A stretch of DNA of 64,000 nucleotides, taken from Radiobacillus kanasensis (lineage in GTDB: Bacteria; Bacillota; Bacilli; Bacillales; Amphibacillaceae). The first letter of the stretch is position 1, and every line of letters starts with the position of its first letter. The position numbers and the translations under genes are program-made. The notes under the pieces are model-generated. The model saw nothing but the letters and a program-made list of their open reading frames with translations, had not been told where the DNA came from and did no database searches. The stretch covers positions 2,858,001-2,922,000 of the forward strand of contig NZ_CP088020.1 in NCBI RefSeq assembly GCF_021049245.1. Direction: 5' to 3'. This document shows, piece by piece, positions 1 through 8,556 of this stretch.

Positions 1-778
1 GAGTCCCTGCATGCTGATAGCCACTGGAAGGAAACCACTCGGAATAGATTTGCTTCCATACATTTTGCATCGAATCCGGCATCGGTCCATGCACTTCAAA
101 AATCGCCCACTTCGATTTCGGTACTTCCAAACTTTCAAACTCTTCTGGAACATCCCCTTCATGTGCTGCTGCAATCCAATATTCTACCGATTTCGATTCC
201 TGATGATCCGCACACACTCCAAGTACTCCCTTAACAGGACCATTATTTAAGGAGAATAAAACTTGATCGGTGCCCTGTCCATTAATTTCGTCCCACATTT
301 TCGGGATTTCACGGTTGTTTTCTTCATTTTCGATGGAAAATCTTCTTCTTATTCCGACAATCTGAAATGCTTCCTGCTCCACAATCCTGTATTGCATAGG
401 ATCTACTCCCTTCAGACTCACCTGAATGACCAGGCGGTTATAAGATTGTAGCTTTCCCGAATACTTTCGTGCCTCACTAGGAGATAAGTCGTGCTGTCTA
501 CGGAAAGCCTTCGTAAAAGCCTCCGGAGTGTCATAGCCATATTTGTAGGCGATATCAATTACTTTCACATCCGACTTTGTCAGTTCATGAGCAGCAAGAG
601 TTAGTCGGCGCCGTCTCACATAATCCCCTACTGTACTATCAGTCAAAATCGAAAATGCGCGTTGAAATTGATACATGGAAGCATTTGCTTCTTTGGCAAT
701 TTGCTCGATCGTAATATCTTCTAACAAATGCTCTTCGATAAAATCAATTGCTTTTTGTAATGAATCCACCCAACTCAT
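1..778 (-). CDS. AraC-family transcriptional regulator with GyrI-like effector domain (partial)
   Basis: Read on the minus strand from an ATG at 778 preceded by GGAGGGAGTC; the frame stays open to the left edge, so the C-terminal end is missing. About 259 residues are visible. Residues 1-105 carry the two helix-turn-helix units of an AraC/XylS DNA-binding domain, the first around TIEQIAKEANAS and the second around VIDIAYKYGYDTPEAF. From about residue 130 (MQYRIVEQEAFQIVG) comes a GyrI-like/AraC_E_bind ligand domain with the usual W-aromatic pattern (YWIAAA, WAIFEVHG). The order, DNA binding first and effector domain second, is that of Rob/SoxS-like multidrug regulators and Bacillus YdeE-type proteins. 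The ligand and target are unknown. Confidence 0.9.
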   Translation of the reverse strand, partial: MSWVDSLQKAIDFIEEHLLEDITIEQIAKEANASMYQFQRAFSILTDSTVGDYVRRRRLTLAAHELTKSDVKVIDIAYKYGYDTPEAFTKAFRRQHDLSPSEARKYSGKLQSYNRLVIQVSLKGVDPMQYRIVEQEAFQIVGIRRRFSIENEENNREIPKMWDEINGQGTDQVLFSLNNGPVKGVLGVCADHQESKSVEYWIAAAHEGDVPEEFESLEVPKSKWAIFEVHGPMPDSMQNVWKQIYSEWFPSSGYQHAGT

Positions 779-878
779 CTATGACTCCCTCCTTATCTCC
801 ATAGTAAAAGTTTGTGTAATCGAATTCCTGTCCGTTTGTGCTCAATTGTGTCAGGTTTTTATGAATGGTAGAATTGTC

Positions 879-1307
879 TTAATTTCCGTTTAATTCTTTA
901 TAGGCTATTACTTTTAATGCAAGTAATTCTTCTTCTGTTAATGTTTCTCCTACTTTATTTAGAATTTCTTGTTTTTCTTCCGTGGTTATACCATCTGAAA
1001 CTTTTGCTTGGATATCTTGCACTTCACTTATTCCCATTTTTTTAATGATCGTTTTTGTTGCTTCTTCTTTTGTTGTGAATGGCAAGGTACTCGGATCAAC
1101 ATTTTCCGCTCCTTCCAAAAAAGATTGCAGCTGAGGATCCTGCTCAATTTGTTGCTTTATCGCGTCTAATTCGCCACTGCTTTCCAACTCTGCTGAAACA
1201 TAATCCACCATTTTATCCGAAGCATACTTCACACCGAAGTGATATGCACCAAATCCAAGAGCAACAAGTATGACGACGATTACTAGTAATATTTTAAACA
1301 GTTTCAT
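879..1307 (-). CDS. Small N-terminally anchored protein of unknown function
   Basis: A 142-residue protein. Residues 3-25 form one hydrophobic segment after MK, so it is either a membrane anchor or an uncleaved signal; there is no lipobox cysteine. The rest is acidic and predicted mostly helical, with no catalytic motif that I can recognise. It would sit outside the membrane. The tail (KVIAYKELNGN) ends without a second membrane segment. It stands alone between the AraC regulator and a divergent membrane protein. I do not recognise the family with certainty, and the function is unknown. Confidence 0.75.
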   Translation of the reverse strand: MKLFKILLVIVVILVALGFGAYHFGVKYASDKMVDYVSAELESSGELDAIKQQIEQDPQLQSFLEGAENVDPSTLPFTTKEEATKTIIKKMGISEVQDIQAKVSDGITTEEKQEILNKVGETLTEEELLALKVIAYKELNGN

Positions 1308-1475
1308 TTTGAATCTTCCTTTCTATAATGCCTACTTTATGTCATTTTTTTTCTTAATCATACACTAGATTCACATACATTGAATAGAGGATCGAACTTA
1401 CCCTTTTGTAGTTATGGATGTTTTAAACGTACTACACTTGGAAATTCTATAGGTATTATAAGGGTGAGGTGTATC

Positions 1476-1988
1476 ATGTATCTTGTGCTAGTTGTCGTTG
1501 TCTATATACTATTTGCTATTTATTTTGTAGATTGGAAAAACTGGAAAGACTACTATCCTACTATTCAGTACTTTCTTATTTGTAATCTACTTTACAATTT
1601 CATTTTTTATAATCACACACTTTGGAGATATAAAGCCGTTACCGTGGAATGGCTAAACCACACATTAATTGAACTTACCTTCTCCTTTGTGATCGTGCCT
1701 GTCGTGATTATGATTTATTTACGATACTATCCCAAGGGAAAGAAGCAATTCATTTATCTTGCCATATGGATTGCTTACTTTACGGTTATAGAATATCTCT
1801 TTTTTAAAAAAGGGCTGTTTGTTTATGAGAATGGTTGGAATCCTTTTTGGTCTGGAGTTTTTAATGCGATTCTTTTTTCTGTCCTTCGCATTCATCATAA
1901 GAACTACCTACTCGCTTTTATCGTCTCGATTCCAATCGTCGCTATTTTATTATTTTTGTTTCACCCTACCTTAGAAGAACTCAAATAA
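1476..1988 (+). CDS. CBO0543-type multi-pass membrane protein
   Basis: I chose the ATG at 1476 because GGGTGAGGTG lies just upstream; an in-frame ATG at 1380 would add about 32 unlikely residues. The 170-residue product is almost entirely hydrophobic with about five membrane segments. The segment FIFYNHTLWRY and the following aromatic-rich loops resemble the CBO0543 family of Firmicute membrane proteins. No enzymatic residues are apparent and the role is not known. A possible 30-residue membrane peptide follows 15 bases downstream and may be co-transcribed. Confidence 0.8.
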   Translation: MYLVLVVVVYILFAIYFVDWKNWKDYYPTIQYFLICNLLYNFIFYNHTLWRYKAVTVEWLNHTLIELTFSFVIVPVVIMIYLRYYPKGKKQFIYLAIWIAYFTVIEYLFFKKGLFVYENGWNPFWSGVFNAILFSVLRIHHKNYLLAFIVSIPIVAILLFLFHPTLEELK

Positions 1989-2003
1989 CAGGCAGGTGGA
2001 GAA

Positions 2004-2096
2004 ATGCCAGAGGAAACCATATCAACACCTATTTTTCTCATTCTATTAATGACTATATATGTTTGTATGGCTATTTATCTTCGGAGAAAGAAGTAG
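2004..2096 (+). CDS. Possible 30-residue single-pass membrane peptide
   Basis: An ATG at 2004 with an AGGTGG ribosome site six bases upstream opens a frame of 30 codons ending in TAG. The product starts MPEETISTP, has one hydrophobic stretch of about 17 residues (IFLILLMTIYVCMAIYL) and ends in the positive tail RRKK, as expected for a small single-pass protein with the tail in the cytoplasm. It directly follows the CBO0543-type gene. It is too short for a family assignment. The call rests on the ribosome site, the topology and its position. Confidence 0.4.
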   Translation: MPEETISTPIFLILLMTIYVCMAIYLRRKK

Positions 2097-2112
2097 TATG
2101 GCTATGTATCAA

Positions 2113-2147
2113 AAAAGACAAGGGCATCACGTTCACCCTTGTCTTTT
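2113..2147 (-). terminator. Terminator after tRNA-Arg (bidirectional stem)
   Basis: A perfect 10-bp stem, AAGACAAGGG at 2115-2124 with CCCTTGTCTT at 2136-2145. On the minus strand it is followed by a run of T, as expected for a rho-independent terminator of the tRNA. It can also serve the plus-strand genes ending at 2096. Confidence 0.8.
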
Positions 2148-2156
2148 CTTATTTAG

Positions 2157-2229
2157 CGCGCCCGGAGGGATTCGAACCCCCGACACATGGTACCGGAAAC
2201 CATTGCTCTATCCCCTGAGCTACGGGCGC
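2157..2229 (-). tRNA. tRNA-Arg (anticodon CCG)
   Basis: On the minus strand a complete cloverleaf folds: acceptor GCGCCCG/CGGGCGC, D-arm GCTC/GAGC, anticodon stem ATGGT/ACCAT with loop TTCCGGT, and T-arm with loop TTCGAAT closed by five G-C or near G-C pairs. The anticodon is CCG, which reads the arginine codon CGG. The discriminator base is G (position 2157). CCA is not encoded. Confidence 0.96.
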
Positions 2230-2259
2230 CTGTCTTCTACATTTTTTGTGACAAGGAGT

Positions 2260-2288
2260 ATTATACCTCATTGTTCCACGCAATTCAA
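2260..2288 (-). promoter_or_regulatory. Sigma-A promoter of tRNA-Arg
   Basis: On the minus strand, TTGAAT (2283-2288) and TATAAT (2260-2265) are separated by exactly 17 bases and lie about 30 bases upstream of the tRNA 5' end. Confidence 0.7.
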
Positions 2289-2429
2289 TCTAATCCATTC
2301 AACTAGAATCTATCGGTCTTTTATCCTTATTTTTGAGAAAAATGAGAAAAATACCAAAAATCAAATATCCCCCTGTATAATCATCGTTAATTCAGAAAAG
2401 TAAGAAATTTACCAACGAGGAGGACAGAC

Positions 2430-3428
2430 ATGAATGAACAGTCTCCTATATTAAGCGTACAAAATCTGCGAACGCACTTTTTTACGAAGACTGGTGTTGT
2501 AAAAGCGGTAGATGGCGTAGATTTTAGTGTCAAGCCTGGAGAGACCCTTGGCATTGTTGGAGAGTCCGGATCAGGAAAAAGTATGACCGCCATGTCCGTC
2601 ATGCGTCTTATTCCCTCTCCCCCAGGAGAAATCGTCGATGGCGAGATTTACTTTGAAGGGGAAAATCTACTGTACAAAACCGAAAAGCAAATGCGGAGGA
2701 TTCGTGGGAAGGATATTTCCATGATCTTTCAGGATCCGATGACCTCCCTCAATCCCGTATTAACCGTCGAAAAACAATTGATTGAAACGATTCGTACTCA
2801 TGAAGAGCTCAACAAAGCACAAGCAAGGGAACGAGCTGTCGAACTGTTGCAATTAGTTGGCATCCCCGAACCTAGAAATCGTCTCAAGCAATATCCCCAT
2901 GAATTTAGTGGTGGGATGAGACAAAGAGTCATGATCGCGATGGCCCTGGCTTGTAACCCTAAGGTTTTAATAGCCGATGAGCCTACGACCGCATTAGATG
3001 TGACCATCCAAGCTCAGATTTTAGAGCTTCTGAACAGACTCCAAAAGGAATTGGGAATGGCCATTATTATGATTACTCACGATTTAGGAGTTGTCGCGGA
3101 GGTTTGTGACCGAGTCTTAGTTATGTATGGCGGAAAGCCTGTCGAGTACACGACGACGAAAGAGCTTTTTAAAGATCCTAAACATCCATATACGTGGGGA
3201 CTTCTTAGCTCTATTCCACGAATCATGGACAAAAAGGAGAAGCTAGAAACAATTGATGGCTTACCTCCTGATTTAGCGAATTTACCGCAAGGATGTAGTT
3301 TCGCACCAAGATGTAAATATGCTTCAGAAGCATGCTTTACCCGTGATCCCGTTCTTAAGGAATATGAACCAGATCACGGTGTGAAATGCTTACTATACGA
3401 AACAGAAGAAGAGGTGAGCCCGGTTTGA
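2430..3428 (+). CDS. Peptide/nickel ABC transporter ATP-binding protein (OppD/DppD type)
   Basis: A 332-residue ATPase of the oligopeptide/dipeptide/nickel import family. It hydrolyses ATP on the cytoplasmic face to drive substrate entry. Visible motifs: Walker A GESGSGKS at 44-51, signature FSGGMRQR at about 159-166, Walker B VLIADEPT at about 179-186, and the family's C-terminal extension with clustered cysteines (GCSFAPRC and later Cys). The ATG at 2430 follows a good GGAGGAC ribosome site. It is the first gene of a five-gene operon and overlaps the next ATPase by four bases. Whether the substrate is peptide, dipeptide or nickel cannot be decided from the ATPase. Confidence 0.95.
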   Translation: MNEQSPILSVQNLRTHFFTKTGVVKAVDGVDFSVKPGETLGIVGESGSGKSMTAMSVMRLIPSPPGEIVDGEIYFEGENLLYKTEKQMRRIRGKDISMIFQDPMTSLNPVLTVEKQLIETIRTHEELNKAQARERAVELLQLVGIPEPRNRLKQYPHEFSGGMRQRVMIAMALACNPKVLIADEPTTALDVTIQAQILELLNRLQKELGMAIIMITHDLGVVAEVCDRVLVMYGGKPVEYTTTKELFKDPKHPYTWGLLSSIPRIMDKKEKLETIDGLPPDLANLPQGCSFAPRCKYASEACFTRDPVLKEYEPDHGVKCLLYETEEEVSPV

Positions 3429-4411
3429 GTGAACCTTTGTTAGAAGTACGAAATCTAAAAAAACATTTTCCAATCAAAAATAACAACCCTTTTCTTAAAT
3501 CTACACAATCGGTAAAGGCTGTTGATGGTGTTTCTTTCACGGTAGAAAAAGGGGAAACACTCGGTCTAGTAGGAGAAAGTGGCTGTGGAAAGTCTACAAC
3601 TGGTCGCTCGATACTAAAATTGTTGGAGCCGACTGAGGGCGAAGTCTTTTTTAAAGGAGAAGACATTACGTCCTTCCGAGGAGAGAAGCTACGTAAGCTT
3701 CGCCAAGAGATGCAGTTTATTTTTCAGGATCCATACGCATCCTTAAATCCTCGTAAGACAGTGGAGCAAATCATTACAGAACCAATGAAAATTTTCGGTG
3801 TTCCGAAGGTAGAACAACAACGAAAGCTGGAACGGTTATTGGATGTCGTTGGATTAAGCTCGTATCATAAGCTGCGTTATCCTCATCAGTTTAGTGGAGG
3901 TCAGCGCCAGCGGATTGGAATTGCTCGCTCGCTTGCTCTAGATCCAGAATTAATCATTTGCGATGAACCCGTATCTGCCTTAGACGTATCGATTCAAGCG
4001 CAAGTCATTAATCTCATGCAGGATTTACAAGAGGAATTTGATTTGACGTATATTTTTATCGCGCACGATTTAAGCGTGATTAATCATATCAGTGATCGAG
4101 TTGCGGTCATGTATTTAGGCGAGATCGTCGAGGTTGGTGAGGTGGATGAGCTTTATGCCAATCCGAAGCACCCTTATACACAAGCCTTGCTCTCTGCAAT
4201 TCCCGAAGCAGATCCCAATGTAGAGAAGGATCGAATTATTATTCAAGGAGATTTACCTTCTCCATCTAATCCACCACAAGGGTGTAAATTCCATACAAGA
4301 TGTCCTTTAGCAGAAGAACAGTGTAAGCGTACAAGACCTACTTTGAAAACGGTGTCATCAAGCGGGCAACAAGCTGCTTGTCATCTTATCAAGGAGGTGG
4401 TGGAAATCTAG
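3425..4411 (+). CDS. Peptide/nickel ABC transporter ATP-binding protein (OppF/DppF type)
   Basis: The second ATPase of the importer. I start it at the TTG at 3425, which overlaps the stop of the first ATPase and has AGAGGTGAG upstream; the in-frame ATG at 3386 lies inside the previous gene without a better site. This gives 328 residues. Walker A GESGCGKS lies at about 50-57, followed by FSGGQRQR and LIICDEPVSALD, and a C-terminal cysteine-bearing oligopeptide_HTSR-type tail (GCKFHTRCPLAEEQC). It should pair with OppD as a heterodimer under the two permeases. A 400-bp gap with a repeat element separates it from the binding-protein gene. Confidence 0.95.
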   Translation: MSEPLLEVRNLKKHFPIKNNNPFLKSTQSVKAVDGVSFTVEKGETLGLVGESGCGKSTTGRSILKLLEPTEGEVFFKGEDITSFRGEKLRKLRQEMQFIFQDPYASLNPRKTVEQIITEPMKIFGVPKVEQQRKLERLLDVVGLSSYHKLRYPHQFSGGQRQRIGIARSLALDPELIICDEPVSALDVSIQAQVINLMQDLQEEFDLTYIFIAHDLSVINHISDRVAVMYLGEIVEVGEVDELYANPKHPYTQALLSAIPEADPNVEKDRIIIQGDLPSPSNPPQGCKFHTRCPLAEEQCKRTRPTLKTVSSSGQQAACHLIKEVVEI

Positions 4412-4425
4412 CTTTTATTCTTAAA

Positions 4426-4768
4426 GTGCGTGTTCAAAAAGGAGGATGTAAAGGACCAAGAAGTTCGAGGCAGCGCAGCTTTGATGAGCGGACTTGCATA
4501 GGATGTGCTGACTTCTCTAGTTGTGCACAAATGTTTTCGGTGGGGCGAGTAACCGCAGTCCCAGGACATGCACGACTTTAGCAGAAGATCCCTATTCCTT
4601 TTAGATACGTGAGCAAGGCCACTTCTGCGAAGTAACTTCCTTGCTGCCTTGCACCGAGGAATTTTACTTCCTTGTAATTCTAGAAGACGCAGGTGCACTG
4701 TTTTTTGAAAAGCAAGCTAACGAAGAAAATCGCCGTGTCCTTTTTACCGGACTTTTTGAACAACCTCT
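4426..4768. repeat. Dispersed Bacillaceae repeat with inverted ends (long copy)
   Basis: This stretch holds no convincing gene. Its left end GTGCGTGTTCAAAAAGGAGG and right end CCGGACTTTTTGAACAACC are partly inverted copies of each other (GTTCAAAAAG / CTTTTTGAAC). A 48-bp mini-copy with the same two ends lies at 15719-15766. The pattern fits a small dispersed non-coding repeat inserted between the ATPase and binding-protein genes. The interior contains several short stems (for example CTGCGAAGTAACTTCC) but no reading frame with a ribosome site. Confidence 0.6.
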
Positions 4769-4815
4769 TAAAAGGAAAAACACTGATTTTTATTATTTAC
4801 AAGGGGGAGAAAGAA

Positions 4816-6432
4816 TTGAAGAAACAATCACTATGGTCCTTTTTAGGGATCCTCATTGTATCACTTTTTCTCATTACAGCGTGTAGTGAGGATAGCTCTA
4901 GCAGTTCATCAGATGGCGGAAATACAGATTCTGCGGATAGTGGAGATAAGAACACGTTAGTATTTGGACGTGGAGCAGATTCTGTTCAGCTTGACCCATC
5001 CAAAGTAACAGACGGGGAATCCTTATATGTAACAAATCAAATCTACGACACGCTCGTTCGTTATAAGGAAAAAAGTACAGAAGTCCGCCCTGCTCTTGCT
5101 ACAGAGTGGAAAGTAAGCGAGGACGGAAAAACCTGGACATTCCAGCTTCGTGAGGGCGTTACGTTCCACGACGGAACCGATTTTAACGCTGAGGATGTTG
5201 TCTTTAACTTCGAACGTTGGGCAACAGGCGGTGAGTACGCCTACTATGGCTACATGTTTGGTGCAACCGAAGATAACCCTGCAGGAATCATTGAAAAGGT
5301 GGAAGCAACTGGTGACTATGAAGTAACCTTTACGCTTTCCCAACCAAACGCCCCGTTCATTTATACATTAGCAATGCCGCCATTTGGCATCGCCAGTCCA
5401 GAAGCAATCGAAAAGCATGGAGAAGACTACTTTAAGAACCCAGTTGGAACAGGACCATTCGTATTTGAAGAATGGGTAAAAGATGATAGCATCACCCTTT
5501 CCCAAAATCCAGACTACTATGGCGAGAAAGCAAAAGTAGATGAAGTTATTTTCCGCGTTATCCCAGATAACGCTGCTCGATTCATGGAATTACAATCCGG
5601 TTCTATCGATGTGATGAACGGATTAAATCCACAAGATATTGAACAAGTAGAAGGCTCAGAAGATCTACAAATCATCCGCCGTCCTTCCATGAATGTCAGT
5701 TATATGGCGATGAATATGGAAAAAGGACCTTTGAAGGAAAAGAAAGTTCGCCAAGCTATTAACCTAGCCATTGATAAGAAAAAACTTATTACCCTATACG
5801 AAGGCATAGGAAAACCAGCGAAAAATCCACTTCCACCGTCTGTTTGGGGTTACAACGACGAAATTGAGGACTACGGCTATGATGTAGAAAAAGCCAAAAC
5901 TCTTTTAGCTGAGGCTGGATTTCCAGATGGATTTGACATTACCTTGGATATCATGGCGAACCCAAGACCGTATATGCCACAACCAAAAATGACGGCACAA
6001 GTTATTCAGCAAATGTTAAAAGAAGTAGGCATCAATGTAAAAATTACTGAAAATGATTGGGATACCCATCTTTCCAAGACTGAAAATGGGGAACACGAAA
6101 TGGCTCTAATGGGCTGGATCGGAGATAATGGGGACCCTGATAACTTCCTTTATGTCCTATTAGATAAAGACAATGCGAAAAAAGGCTCTGCTGGAAACTA
6201 CGCGTTCTATAAGAGTGATGAATTACACGATATTTTAATCGAAGCACAAACAACAATGGATAAAGAAAAACGTACAGAGCTTTACATGCAAGCACAAGAA
6301 ATCATTCATGAAGACGCTCCATGGGTACCAATTGCTCATACAACACCGCCGCTTGCAGCGAACAAAAACGTAACGGGCTATCAGCCACATCCTACGGGAA
6401 GTGAACCATTCAACTTCTTGGACATCAAATAA
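4816..6432 (+). CDS. Peptide/nickel ABC transporter substrate-binding lipoprotein
   Basis: An SBP_bac_5 family binding protein. I start it at the TTG at 4816, which has AAGGGGGAGA upstream and gives a proper lipoprotein signal: MKK, a hydrophobic core, then LITAC with Cys23 as the lipidated residue. The frame extends upstream to an ATG at 4693, but that would put 41 odd residues before the signal. The mature protein has a Ser/Asp/Gly-rich linker and then the family's features, such as the early LDPSKVTD, TWTFQLREGVTFHDGT and the C-terminal half with DYGYDVEKAKTLL. It binds substrate outside the membrane and delivers it to the permeases. The exact substrate is unknown. Confidence 0.94.
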   Translation: MKKQSLWSFLGILIVSLFLITACSEDSSSSSSDGGNTDSADSGDKNTLVFGRGADSVQLDPSKVTDGESLYVTNQIYDTLVRYKEKSTEVRPALATEWKVSEDGKTWTFQLREGVTFHDGTDFNAEDVVFNFERWATGGEYAYYGYMFGATEDNPAGIIEKVEATGDYEVTFTLSQPNAPFIYTLAMPPFGIASPEAIEKHGEDYFKNPVGTGPFVFEEWVKDDSITLSQNPDYYGEKAKVDEVIFRVIPDNAARFMELQSGSIDVMNGLNPQDIEQVEGSEDLQIIRRPSMNVSYMAMNMEKGPLKEKKVRQAINLAIDKKKLITLYEGIGKPAKNPLPPSVWGYNDEIEDYGYDVEKAKTLLAEAGFPDGFDITLDIMANPRPYMPQPKMTAQVIQQMLKEVGINVKITENDWDTHLSKTENGEHEMALMGWIGDNGDPDNFLYVLLDKDNAKKGSAGNYAFYKSDELHDILIEAQTTMDKEKRTELYMQAQEIIHEDAPWVPIAHTTPPLAANKNVTGYQPHPTGSEPFNFLDIK

Positions 6433-6487
6433 AAACAAGGGAATGGATGAAGACCGGCTACTTGCCGGTCTCTCTTCCCCCTTGTTT
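6433..6487 (+). terminator. Nested hairpin between binding-protein and permease genes
   Basis: The inner stem AGACCGGC (6451-6458) pairs with GCCGGTCT (6464-6471), and the outer stem AAACAAGGG (6433-6441) pairs with CCCTTGTTT (6479-6487). This may be a partial terminator or 3' stabiliser that lets the binding protein be made in excess over the permeases. That role is inferred from position. Confidence 0.6.
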
Positions 6488-6516
6488 CAATCCTTTGTGC
6501 AAAGGAGGAGTACAAC

Positions 6517-7521
6517 TTGCTTACTTATATCATTCGACGCATTCTTTTACTTATTCCTGTTTTATTAGGCGTATCCATTCTCGCCTTTTCTTTACTTTTC
6601 CTCATCCCTGGTGACCCAGCCCAAAGCTTGTTAGGTCAAAAAGGAACGGAAGTACAACTGGAACAGCTTCGAGAGGAAATGGGCTTAGACGACCCTTTCC
6701 TCGTTCAGTATGGAAGATATATCGGAAATGTTCTTCAAGGAGATCTTGGGGAATCGGTGAAATCGAAAGAGGAAGTCAGTGTAGAGATTGCATCACGATT
6801 ACCAGCCACCATAGAACTCACGATATTTGCAATGACGATTGCGATTGTCATTGGTGTATTAGCTGGAGTTATCGCCGCGGTAAAGCAATACTCGTGGTTT
6901 GACAATCTGAGTATGACAGGTGCACTGTTTGGCGTCTCCTTACCCATCTTTTTCCTCGGTCTTATGATGATTTGGATTTTTTCCGTTCAGCTCGATATTC
7001 TTCCGGCATCGGGACGGCTATCGAATAACACGGAACTGGAAAGCATCACAAATTTTTTCTTATTAGACAGCATCCTAACGGGAAATTGGGCTGCATTTAA
7101 AGATGCCTTTATCCACCTGTTAATGCCAGGGGTTGCTCTTGGGACAATACCGATGGCCATTATCGCACGGATGACACGATCTAGTATGCTCGAAGTTATG
7201 AAACAGGATTATATTCGAACAGCAAACGCCAAAGGTTTAGCTAAGCCTATTGTTATTTTTAGACATGCTATCAAAAATGCATTCTTACCTGTCTTGACGG
7301 TGATCGGTCTCCAATTCGGCTTACTTTTAGGTGGGGCTGTATTAACAGAAACCATCTTTTCCTGGCCTGGTATTGGAAGATATGTATTAAATGGTGTACT
7401 CGGAAGAGATTATCCGGTTGTACAAAGTTCCATCTTACTCATTGCGACAATCTTCGTTATCGTCAACTTAATTACAGACATTTTATACAAATACTTTGAC
7501 CCGAGAATCTCCTATGACTAG
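6517..7521 (+). CDS. Peptide/nickel ABC transporter permease (OppB/DppB type)
   Basis: A 334-residue inner-membrane permease starting with TTG at 6517 behind AAAGGAGGAG. The N-terminal TM segment (MLTYIIRRILLLIPVLLGV) and the region FLIPGDPA are typical of DppB/OppB. BPD_transp_1 spans roughly residues 95-330 with about five more TM helices. The EAA loop that docks on the ATPases is seen as ANAKGLAKPIVIFRHAIKNA. It pairs with the next gene to form the translocation channel. Confidence 0.95.
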   Translation: MLTYIIRRILLLIPVLLGVSILAFSLLFLIPGDPAQSLLGQKGTEVQLEQLREEMGLDDPFLVQYGRYIGNVLQGDLGESVKSKEEVSVEIASRLPATIELTIFAMTIAIVIGVLAGVIAAVKQYSWFDNLSMTGALFGVSLPIFFLGLMMIWIFSVQLDILPASGRLSNNTELESITNFFLLDSILTGNWAAFKDAFIHLLMPGVALGTIPMAIIARMTRSSMLEVMKQDYIRTANAKGLAKPIVIFRHAIKNAFLPVLTVIGLQFGLLLGGAVLTETIFSWPGIGRYVLNGVLGRDYPVVQSSILLIATIFVIVNLITDILYKYFDPRISYD

Positions 7522-7552
7522 GAGTAGCTTCTAAAGAAAGGATGTGATCAGA

Positions 7553-8452
7553 TTGTCCACCGAAACAAATCTATCTCCACAGGTAACTCCGCAAAGTGTA
7601 CCTGCAAAAACACCAAATATTTGGGTGGAAGCTCTCATACGACTTGTTAAAAGTAAAACGTCATTGATTGGCCTTACAATCATTTCTCTTTTGATTGTGA
7701 TAGCAATCTTCGCTCCTTTAGTCGCAACCCATAGTCCGATTGAACAAGACATGATCAATCGTTACCAAGCGCCTTCTGGGGAACACTGGCTAGGGACCGA
7801 TGCTTTAGGGAGAGATATTTTCAGCCGAATTGTTTATGGAACAAGAATTTCTATCCAAGTTGGCCTTATAGCCGTTGGAATATCTGCCATTGTAGGAATC
7901 CTACTCGGTGGTATTGCTGGCTATTTTGGTAAATGGCCTGATTTAATTATTATGCGTTTTATAGATATTATGATGGCTTTCCCTAGTATTCTATTAGCTA
8001 TCGCTATGGTTGCTGTATTAGGAGCCAATTTAACAAATACGATGATAGCCGTTGGGATTGTCGGGATTCCTCAGTTTGCTCGTATTGTAAGATCGACCGT
8101 TCTATCGGTAAAAGAAACGGAATATATTGAAGCTGCTCGGGCCATTGGAGCAAAGAATAATAGAATCCTATTCTCTCATGTCCTACCGAATTGTTTAGCA
8201 CCTATTATCGTGCAAGCCACGTTAAGTGTTGGGACGGCTATTTTAGATGCCGCCGGCTTAAGCTTCCTTGGCTTAGGGGCACAGCCACCTACTCCAGAAT
8301 GGGGTGCTATGCTTAGTGACGGTCGAGCTGCCTTACAATCCGCTCCTTGGGTTATCATGTTTCCAGGTTTAGCAATCTTCCTTGTTGTGTTAGGTTTTAA
8401 TTTATTTGGGGATGGCCTACGAGATGCCTTGGACCCAAAGCTAAAACAATAA
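7553..8452 (+). CDS. Peptide/nickel ABC transporter permease (OppC/DppC type)
   Basis: The second permease, 299 residues from the TTG at 7553. A GTG at 7544 is in frame, but it lies inside AGGATGTGATCA, a near-perfect anti-16S match, so the TTG is the better start. A short cytoplasmic N-terminus precedes TM1 (SLIGLTIISLLIVIAIF). The motif HWLGTDALGRDIFSRIVYG is characteristic of the DppC/OppC branch, and the EAA loop is EAARAIGAKNNRILFSHVLP. It is the last gene of the operon and is followed by a terminator. Confidence 0.95.
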   Translation: MSTETNLSPQVTPQSVPAKTPNIWVEALIRLVKSKTSLIGLTIISLLIVIAIFAPLVATHSPIEQDMINRYQAPSGEHWLGTDALGRDIFSRIVYGTRISIQVGLIAVGISAIVGILLGGIAGYFGKWPDLIIMRFIDIMMAFPSILLAIAMVAVLGANLTNTMIAVGIVGIPQFARIVRSTVLSVKETEYIEAARAIGAKNNRILFSHVLPNCLAPIIVQATLSVGTAILDAAGLSFLGLGAQPPTPEWGAMLSDGRAALQSAPWVIMFPGLAIFLVVLGFNLFGDGLRDALDPKLKQ

Positions 8453-8473
8453 TATCTATAATCATGAACATGG

Positions 8474-8510
8474 GAGGCAATGAATTTGATCATTTGCCTT
8501 CTATTTTTTT
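8474..8510 (+). terminator. Terminator of the ABC transporter operon
   Basis: GAGGCAATGA and TCATTTGCCTTC form a stem with one bulge, followed by CTATTTTTTT, 20 bases after the last permease stop. Confidence 0.7.
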
Positions 8511-8556
8511 GGATAGGAGAATATAGATTACTAATGATGTTGGTGGTGATTGGATC

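Noticed and set aside
879..1307. Phenylalanyl-tRNA synthetase-related annotation for the anchored protein
   Set aside because: The 142-residue product has only a membrane anchor and a helical tail, and no synthetase motifs.
4412..4815. T-box or other riboswitch before the substrate-binding gene
   Set aside because: No T-box GGTGG bulge or specifier loop and no terminator precede the gene; the segment is better explained as a dispersed repeat.
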